This document shows, in pieces, positions 11,364 through 17,991 of a stretch of DNA of 17,991 nucleotides (position 1 is its first letter; each line of letters starts with the position of its first letter). The notes under the pieces were generated by a model. That model saw nothing but the letters and a program-made list of their open reading frames with translations, had not been told where the DNA came from and ran no database searches. This stretch comes from RGIG9041 sp045593905 (GTDB lineage Bacteria; Bacillota; Clostridia; Oscillospirales; QAKW01), in assembly GCA_045593905.1 (NCBI GenBank), contig JAZNXL010000068.1, forward strand, positions 1 through 17,991, in the 5' to 3' direction. The translations under genes were made by a program, and so were the position numbers.

Positions 11364-14300
11364 ATGGCTAAAAAATTAAACAGAGTCTTGGCAACAGTGC
11401 TTACTGTTATGATGGTACTTTCAATGGTATCAGTTTTTGCATTTGCAAACGAAGCAGTAGCATTTGCTGACTCTTACCAGGCGAAGTACAAAGATAAGTA
11501 CGGAAAGGACGCAGTAATCTCAAACGATGCGGTACTTGTAGATAATACAATTACTGCTGCTGAGGTTTCGGCTAATACCCCTATTACAAGAAAATGGGAC
11601 GAAATTGATTTTACCTTTACAGCAGGTATAAACGCTTTTCCAACCATTGCAGATGCTTATGCATCAGCTAACTTTGTAAAAGACGTTATCGTTTTAGGTA
11701 TTGCAAGCTCTACAAGTGCATCTCTTAGCATCAGTAAGCCGTCAAGAGTGTTCTCACCTGCATGGGATATAGTTCCTATGAACGAGATGGGCGACAGCTT
11801 TAATGCTATTGCTTCCAACGGCGCAGATTGGACAGTTAACACCGCTTATTCAGATAAAGCAATTGAGGTTAAAAACCTCATATACACATCTACCTTAACC
11901 GGAACAGCTGAGGTTTACGGCTTTGCTGTAAACAATGTTATTGGTTGGGGTGGTATTGCCGGCGCGTACAGAACACCCGACGTTAATAACCCTGTAACAA
12001 CAAAGTTTATTAATGGTCACTATAAAGCGCCGAGCAATGCAATGTTTTATTATAATTATTGTGGTGGCGCTGTAAACAACGATACAATTGTTGTTAAAAA
12101 TGTTTACTTTGATAAAAGCAGTAAGTGTTTTGCGTCTTCAGTTCAGGGAGGAGTACGTTTAGCTGCAAACGTAATTTTTGACGGTCTTTATCTTGATATT
12201 ACGGCCTTAACAAACACTCATTCGGACACAGACGGAAAAGGCGAGTATTTGCAAACGAATGCAGCAAATTCTTCGGTTGTGTTTAAAAACTCGAACCTTA
12301 GAGGAAAAAGTGCGAAACCTTTTTCTATCTCGTCTACATCAGTATCTTCAGGCTATACAAGAAGAGCAGAGTTTGAAAACTGTAATATTGTGTGGGCAAC
12401 AAAAGAAATTAATTATAACAATTATATAAACTTATACTTCCATGGTGACAGAACTACAGATATTGTTTTAAAAAATAACTTTATAAACAAATCTCAAGAG
12501 AGCGCTAACTACACTTTGTTCCACGGCGCATCTTTTACCGGCGCAAATCTTAATAGCGTTACCGTTACAGGTAATAAAATTTTAGGTCTTGCATCAGCTG
12601 CCCACTTTAACTCAAAGTTTGTTAACAAGGCTGACCTTGTAACAATCGACAATAACTTTATTACAACTACCAAAAACACATCAACCGATATCGTTGGTAC
12701 TTTTGGCGGGTCAACAGGTATCGCTCCAAACGTTATTGCATCGGGTGGTTCTTCTACGCTTGACGTTACAAAATCAACATCGGTTAACAACTACTACTAT
12801 GATTTTGCTATGACAATGTCGTCGTCAGCTGTAGAACTTGCTGAAGGCGACGTAACAATAGGCGGTGCCGCTGCAAAAGTTGATAACGATGCATCAACAA
12901 TTGAATTTGCTATTGGCACAGAATCGGTAGCAAAAGCCGACTTTACAAACTACACTCAATATAACGATAAAATTGACACTGAAATGGGTACATACAAGTC
13001 AACACTTGTTAAACCTACTGTAACGATTAAAAATCTTATTACAGGCGCAACAGTTGATACGGTTGACACAACCACAGCAGGCATGTATACCTTAACTCTT
13101 GCCTATGAGGGTTATGCTACAAAGAAATATTCACTAAATGTTGGTGAATTAAACGCACCTTACTTTACCCACGAAACCGACGGCTACGTTGATGCTACAG
13201 GTACAATCGGCAAAAATGCTGTTTTAGTTGATACATCACTCGCGAACGAAGCTACAGGTACCGAGGTTATTAAGGTTTGGGAAGGCAATCCCTACACTTT
13301 TATTGTAGGCACAAACGCTTTTGGCACATACACCGCCGCTGAAACTGCAGCAACAGCTGCGGGCGGCAGCAAGCAAATTATTGTTACCGGTTGGAACGGT
13401 GGCGCAATTACTGTTACAAAAGCAGTTAGCGTTTACACACCCAACTGGAACACAATGCCGTTTACAAGAGACGTACAAGACGGCGAGTGGAAAGCTGTTA
13501 ACTCTGACGGTAAAGACTGGACAGAAAACACAGAAAACTGGTTTGACGTTAAAATGGGCGCAGTAACAATCAACAACGCTGTTACAGGTGAAGTTGCATT
13601 TTACGGCTTTGAGTTTACAAATGGTATTACACTTAATGCAAAGCGCGCAAGCAATGCTACAAAAGCAACCTACAAGTTTGTAAACAACAAATATAATGGC
13701 ACAAACGCTACAATGTTCCATTTAGATTACGGCAGTGTTAACAACAGCGACGAGCTTATTGTTAAAAACTTTTACGTTAAAAACTCACAGAACATAATGC
13801 CGTATGAGCATTTTATTCCTAATGTAACTTTTGACGGTCTATACTTTAACGTTGGAAACCTTACCAAAGGACACAACTTTAAATTCTCGGCAAACAATTC
13901 TACCTTTATAATTAAAAATTCATACTTATATGGTACAACCAGCTATAATTTCCAACCGAGCGTTAATGGTATTAATACTGTTAACTCGCGTGTTGTAGCA
14001 TACGAAAACAACGTATTAAAATCAAACCAAAGCCGCGGCAGTTTATATATGGAGCCGCACGATGCAACAGTTGTTACAATAACAGGTAACTACATTGATA
14101 AATCGGCAGATACAACAAATCCTGTTTTAGACTCTCAAGTTGCATATGGCTCAAGAGTAAACGGTTGCGAAGTTACCTTTGAAAACAACAAAGTTGTTGG
14201 CTACACAACAGGCAAAGGCGTAGCATCTGCAATTACAAATACCTTTACACCTGCAAACAACTTTGTGACAACTGCAACAGGTGAGGCAGCAAAAACTGCA

Positions 14301-17300
14301 GTTGGTATTGAGTTTTCGGACAACAACGGCAACGCAGGTGCATACTACCTCGACTATGCAATGACAAGAAAATCAGACGTGCGTCAGCCGGAACTTGTGT
14401 TTAGCGACTATGCTGATTTTGCATACGATGCTGTAAACGAAACTGTTGATAAAACCATTTCACTTACAGCTCCGTGTGATTTACTTAAAGAGGACCTTGA
14501 CGCTGACCAAAACTGGATTTACACAATCGACCTTTCAAAATTACTTGTCAGCAAAGACGAATTTGGACATATGCTCAATGCCAAGTATTTAGGCAGTAAT
14601 GATTGCTCGGTTACAGACACAATCAATATATTCCAAGACAAATTTGTTGTAAAATCGGCTAATCCGATTTCTACCTTTAATTTTGAGTTTGTTGTTGCGG
14701 CTCCCGACCAAAAATCACAAAAGAATACATACAACCTTACAATTTCGTATGTTGATTCGAGCAGACCGACATTTGCAAATGATTACGAGGATGCGGCAGC
14801 TATTATTAATAAAACCGCGTTTATAGTTAATTCATCATTTGCAACCGCCCACGAGGATGACCTTGTAGTAGCAAAGTGGGGAGATAAAATTTATTACTTT
14901 ACTGCACAGAAAAATGCATTCGGCTCAATCGAAGCGGCTCTTGAGTTTGCAAAAAACAACAATAAAACTAACGTTCAAATTCTTGTTAGCGAGTCTGAAA
15001 TCAACGCTCAAAGCAACGTTGATATTAACGTTACCTATCCTTGTGAAATCTTCACAACAAACTACGCAACATCGCCGTATACAACCGATGGCAACGGAGT
15101 TAACTCAGAGTCATTTGGCGCAGCTTGGGCTGTGGCAGAAAACTATAGCGATTGTATAGTAAACGACGTTATAATTGGCGATATTGAAGGCGCATTTAAG
15201 CTCTATGGCGCTACAATCAAGGGCAATGTTGTTGATAACCGTACAAAATCGGCAACTATCGCCTTTGCAAACGTTGTATTTGACAACACGGCAGGCGAGC
15301 TTGAACTTAAAAACCATGATGGTGATAAGCTTGTAATTAACAATGTTTATGTAAGACACGCAAAAGACAACCAAGGCTGGTTGTTTAGCGAGGTAAGAGA
15401 CGTTGAAATTGACGGACTCTTTATAAAAGACGGCGTATACACCGCACCCGCACAGGTTAAAGCTGACAATGTTGTTATTAAAAACGCTAAAATTAATGAT
15501 ATTGCGTTTGACACGACATCACTTAAGCTTGATGCAAATGTTATTTACACAAACGGCGATGCTATTGTAAACACAACAAACGACACAGTAGTTGAACTTA
15601 CAAATAACTACATTGATGCACCTGCGGCAACCAAGTTCTTTGCGGCTGAGTCGGGAATAAATGCTACAATTAAAAATAATATTATTAACGGTGCACCCGA
15701 CAGTGTAAACGCCGAAAATAAAACAACTCTTAACAACTACGCAGTTGACTATACATCTGATATTAAAACTGCTGATATTATCGGTAAAGAGCTTGTTTCG
15801 GGCGAGGCTTATGCGCTTGATGTTACTTTAGCGTACCTATCAAACAAAGTTTATGACCCCACGATAAATGTATCGTATAACATTGCTTTTGACGGTACTA
15901 ACATTACTGTTTCAGGCGATTCGATTGATGTAGATACTGTTGTAATACCTAATAAATATAATAAGGTTGATTACGATGCCGAGGCATCTACAATTACAAT
16001 CTCGTCATACGACGGCACAGAGACAAAGACCTACAATGTAATATTCGTTGAGCCTGTTCATAATTGGGGCGAGCTTACCAAGGTTGGCGACGCTACTTGT
16101 CAGCATGGCGTACCGTATGAAAGAGAATGTATAGGTATTGGCTGTACCTACAACGGTGAAGGCTGTACCGAAACTATCATTGAATATGTAGGCAATGCAC
16201 TTACAGAGCACAGCTATACAAATTATGAACATTATAAAGATGCAACCTGCTCAAGTTATGCCGAAGACAGAGCATATTGTGATTGGTGTAATACTGCATA
16301 TGATACCAAAGTTCGTGTTGATTTAGGATTTGAACCTTCAGTTCATACCTTTGGTGATTACGAGTATTATAAAGACGCAACTTGTGTAAGTCCGGCTCAG
16401 GAAAGAGCAATATGTTCAGGTTGCGGAGAGCCCGATATTCGTGACGTTGACGGCTCACAAAACGACCCTGATGCGCACACCTTCGAGACCTATGAATTTT
16501 CAAAGGCTGCAACATGTGTTGAGGGCGCATTAGAAACTGCAAAATGTATCTATTATGACGGCGTAAACTGTACCGGAACTCACACAAGAGTTATAGCTGG
16601 CAGTGAAATTGATACCGTTAACGGACATAGCTTTAAAAATCCGTATTCAAACGGTGATGCTACCTGCGTAACAGACGGCACACTTTCAAAAGATTGCCGA
16701 CTCTGCGGTCAAACACACGATGCAGGTGTTGACGTTGGCTCAAAAGATAACGTTGCTCATACCTGGGGTGATTGGACATATCCTAACGTTACCTGTGGCA
16801 GCTGGGGCACAGCACACCGCGAGTGCGAAGTTGAAGGCTGTACTGAATACCAAGATGCAAACATTGCTAACAATCAACCTATCAGAGTTCCGCATAGCTT
16901 TGGTGAGTACGTTTATAAAAACGATGCAACATGTTATAAAGACGGCACAAAATCAGCAGAATGTACAGTTTGTGGCGCTATTGATACCGAAAAAGACGAC
17001 AAACACTTAAAAGAAACAGTTGCACATAACTGGAGTGAGTGGAAGGTTGTTGTTGCGGCTACTTGTACAAAGAATGCAATTATAACACGCGAGTGCTTGG
17101 TTGACAGATGCTATGTAACTGAAACAATTGAACAAGCAAATTCAACAATTCCGCATAGCTACGGCAAGTACGAGTACAATAACGATGCAACCCATGAAAG
17201 TGACGGCACAAAGACCGCTAAATGTACTGTTTGCGGGGCTTCTGATACAAAGGTTGCTATTGGTACAAAAGTTCCCGAGGGCGTAGTTATTATAGTTGAT

Positions 17301-17870
17301 ACTACCAAGGTGTTTACCGATGTTAAGGCGGACAACTGGTTTAAAACTTACGTTGACTATGCATACTCACACGGAATATTCAAAGGTTATACCGACACAA
17401 CTTATTCACCCGACACAAATCTTACACGTGCACAAATCGTACAGGTATTTGCTAACCTTGCAGGCGTTGATACATCTGACAAAGACGTATACGTTTCATT
17501 TAGCGATGTTAATGCAGGCGAGTGGTATGCTCCTGCAATCAAGTGGGCAACCGAGGTTGGAATTGTAAGCGGTATGGGTAATGGAACATTTGCACCAAAC
17601 GCAGATGTTACACGTGAACAAATGTGTGTAATGCTTGTAAACTATATTGAAAAATGCCAAGGCAAAACAATAAAGGTTATTAATTCAAACGTTGTATTTG
17701 CCGATGACGCAGCAATTTCAAGCTGGGCAAAAACTGCAGTTTACAAGTGCGCCGGAGCTGACCTGGTTAAAGGTGTTGGCGACAACAAGTTTGCACCTTT
17801 AAATCTTGCGGCTCGTTCACACGCGGCAACACTCTTTACAAAATTCCATAAAGAATACGTTGCTCAATAA
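11364..17870 (+). CDS. Very large SLH-anchored surface protein with three beta-helix-like units and nine Cys-rich repeats
   Basis: A secreted 2168-residue cell-surface protein, probably an adhesin or structural layer protein; no catalytic domain is recognised. Residues 1-29 or so form a signal peptide with an ANEA-type cleavage region. Three related units follow at about 34-600, 600-1134 and 1134-1560. Each opens with an NxAVLVD-like strand and an NAF-T/S motif and contains runs of V-x-I-x-N-N-x-I coils typical of right-handed beta-helices. Residues 1565-1965 hold nine repeats of about 44 residues (H-T/S-F/W ... DATC ... C-x2-5-C). Three SLH domains close the protein at about 1983-2034, 2046-2098 and 2112-2165, with LTRAQ and VTREQ motifs; the third is degenerate (AARSH). 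SLH domains bind pyruvylated wall polymer. The gene has its own promoter, ribosome site and terminator. Confidence 0.88.
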   Translation: MAKKLNRVLATVLTVMMVLSMVSVFAFANEAVAFADSYQAKYKDKYGKDAVISNDAVLVDNTITAAEVSANTPITRKWDEIDFTFTAGINAFPTIADAYASANFVKDVIVLGIASSTSASLSISKPSRVFSPAWDIVPMNEMGDSFNAIASNGADWTVNTAYSDKAIEVKNLIYTSTLTGTAEVYGFAVNNVIGWGGIAGAYRTPDVNNPVTTKFINGHYKAPSNAMFYYNYCGGAVNNDTIVVKNVYFDKSSKCFASSVQGGVRLAANVIFDGLYLDITALTNTHSDTDGKGEYLQTNAANSSVVFKNSNLRGKSAKPFSISSTSVSSGYTRRAEFENCNIVWATKEINYNNYINLYFHGDRTTDIVLKNNFINKSQESANYTLFHGASFTGANLNSVTVTGNKILGLASAAHFNSKFVNKADLVTIDNNFITTTKNTSTDIVGTFGGSTGIAPNVIASGGSSTLDVTKSTSVNNYYYDFAMTMSSSAVELAEGDVTIGGAAAKVDNDASTIEFAIGTESVAKADFTNYTQYNDKIDTEMGTYKSTLVKPTVTIKNLITGATVDTVDTTTAGMYTLTLAYEGYATKKYSLNVGELNAPYFTHETDGYVDATGTIGKNAVLVDTSLANEATGTEVIKVWEGNPYTFIVGTNAFGTYTAAETAATAAGGSKQIIVTGWNGGAITVTKAVSVYTPNWNTMPFTRDVQDGEWKAVNSDGKDWTENTENWFDVKMGAVTINNAVTGEVAFYGFEFTNGITLNAKRASNATKATYKFVNNKYNGTNATMFHLDYGSVNNSDELIVKNFYVKNSQNIMPYEHFIPNVTFDGLYFNVGNLTKGHNFKFSANNSTFIIKNSYLYGTTSYNFQPSVNGINTVNSRVVAYENNVLKSNQSRGSLYMEPHDATVVTITGNYIDKSADTTNPVLDSQVAYGSRVNGCEVTFENNKVVGYTTGKGVASAITNTFTPANNFVTTATGEAAKTAVGIEFSDNNGNAGAYYLDYAMTRKSDVRQPELVFSDYADFAYDAVNETVDKTISLTAPCDLLKEDLDADQNWIYTIDLSKLLVSKDEFGHMLNAKYLGSNDCSVTDTINIFQDKFVVKSANPISTFNFEFVVAAPDQKSQKNTYNLTISYVDSSRPTFANDYEDAAAIINKTAFIVNSSFATAHEDDLVVAKWGDKIYYFTAQKNAFGSIEAALEFAKNNNKTNVQILVSESEINAQSNVDINVTYPCEIFTTNYATSPYTTDGNGVNSESFGAAWAVAENYSDCIVNDVIIGDIEGAFKLYGATIKGNVVDNRTKSATIAFANVVFDNTAGELELKNHDGDKLVINNVYVRHAKDNQGWLFSEVRDVEIDGLFIKDGVYTAPAQVKADNVVIKNAKINDIAFDTTSLKLDANVIYTNGDAIVNTTNDTVVELTNNYIDAPAATKFFAAESGINATIKNNIINGAPDSVNAENKTTLNNYAVDYTSDIKTADIIGKELVSGEAYALDVTLAYLSNKVYDPTINVSYNIAFDGTNITVSGDSIDVDTVVIPNKYNKVDYDAEASTITISSYDGTETKTYNVIFVEPVHNWGELTKVGDATCQHGVPYERECIGIGCTYNGEGCTETIIEYVGNALTEHSYTNYEHYKDATCSSYAEDRAYCDWCNTAYDTKVRVDLGFEPSVHTFGDYEYYKDATCVSPAQERAICSGCGEPDIRDVDGSQNDPDAHTFETYEFSKAATCVEGALETAKCIYYDGVNCTGTHTRVIAGSEIDTVNGHSFKNPYSNGDATCVTDGTLSKDCRLCGQTHDAGVDVGSKDNVAHTWGDWTYPNVTCGSWGTAHRECEVEGCTEYQDANIANNQPIRVPHSFGEYVYKNDATCYKDGTKSAECTVCGAIDTEKDDKHLKETVAHNWSEWKVVVAATCTKNAIITRECLVDRCYVTETIEQANSTIPHSYGKYEYNNDATHESDGTKTAKCTVCGASDTKVAIGTKVPEGVVIIVDTTKVFTDVKADNWFKTYVDYAYSHGIFKGYTDTTYSPDTNLTRAQIVQVFANLAGVDTSDKDVYVSFSDVNAGEWYAPAIKWATEVGIVSGMGNGTFAPNADVTREQMCVMLVNYIEKCQGKTIKVINSNVVFADDAAISSWAKTAVYKCAGADLVKGVGDNKFAPLNLAARSHAATLFTKFHKEYVAQ

Positions 17871-17875
17871 TAAAC

Positions 17876-17907
17876 ACAAAAAAGCACCCGAAAGGGTGCT
17901 TTTTTTA
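17876..17907 (+). terminator. Rho-independent terminator of the SLH protein gene
   Basis: GCACCC-GAAA-GGGTGC (17884-17899) with an A-run before and TTTTTTT after, beginning a few bases past the TAA stop. The symmetrical A/T runs would allow use from either side. Confidence 0.95.
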
Positions 17908-17991
17908 TGTTTTTTAGCCTAAAAACGCGAAAATTTGCGTTAGTTAAAACAGAGAAATTTTTAACGCATTTTTAAAGTCGGAGGCCAAGCG
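17908..17991. other. Right-edge non-coding stretch
   Basis: No gene is visible. Two imperfect palindromes occur: AACGC/GCGTT (about 17924-17941) and GCGTTA/TAACGC (17937-17967), AT-rich in the loops. They may belong to the neighbouring gene beyond the window. Confidence 0.5.

Noticed and set aside
13321..13566. Overlapping ORFs on both strands inside the SLH protein gene
   Set aside because: They are shadows of a repetitive, codon-biased gene, with no ribosome sites.

Overview
The window looks like chromosomal DNA from a low-GC Firmicute, most likely an uncultured gut-type Clostridium relative (Oscillospirales-like; inferred from gene content and style, not from a search). The evidence is the mnmG-rsmG-noc / soj-spo0J origin-proximal block with perfect parS sites, a clostridial-type NifS/NifU pair, a YabE-like DUF348-G5-3D wall protein, and a very large SLH-anchored surface protein with clostridial Cys-rich repeats.

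Layout, left to right. (1) Positions 1-1180, minus strand: a tRNA array unlike an ordinary one. A near-consensus promoter, whose -35 box lies inside the last codons of ymdB, fires into tRNA-Leu(UAA). About 430 nt of densely structured RNA follow, then tRNA-Gln, a tRNA-like gene with a 15-nt anticodon loop, another structured spacer, tRNA-Lys and tRNA-Glu. The start of an unidentified gene runs off the left edge. Inside the structured part sit a tRNA-Phe-like element with no D arm, an acceptor/T-arm minihelix, and a possible pseudoknot or switch. This is the least explained part of the window. (2) Positions 1199-6142, minus strand: one tightly packed gene string, soj(parA)-parB-membrane/coiled-coil protein-rnhA-nifS-nifU-ymdB, with gaps of 12 bp or less, one 4-bp overlap and a TTG start for nifS. 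(3) Positions 6143-6441: two perfect parS palindromes, part of 21-bp inverted repeats that bracket two hairpins, followed by the noc terminator. (4) Positions 6442-9958, minus strand: mnmG-rsmG-noc, with a strong promoter before mnmG and a second one before noc. (5) Positions 9968-11096, minus strand: a DUF348-G5-3D cell-wall protein with its own promoter and terminator. (6) Positions 11290-17907, plus strand: a promoter, a 2168-residue secreted SLH protein and its terminator.

How the parts relate: ParA, ParB, parS and Noc organise origin segregation and division-site control. MnmG and RsmG modify tRNA and 16S rRNA. NifS/NifU assemble Fe-S clusters, RNase HI removes RNA-DNA hybrids, and YmdB is a phosphoesterase. 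The 3D protein and the SLH protein act at the cell envelope and are divergently transcribed from a shared AT-rich 357-bp region. The coding part reads as ordinary chromosome. The main novelty candidates are the tRNA-like/structured RNA array and the parS-bracketed hairpin cassette.
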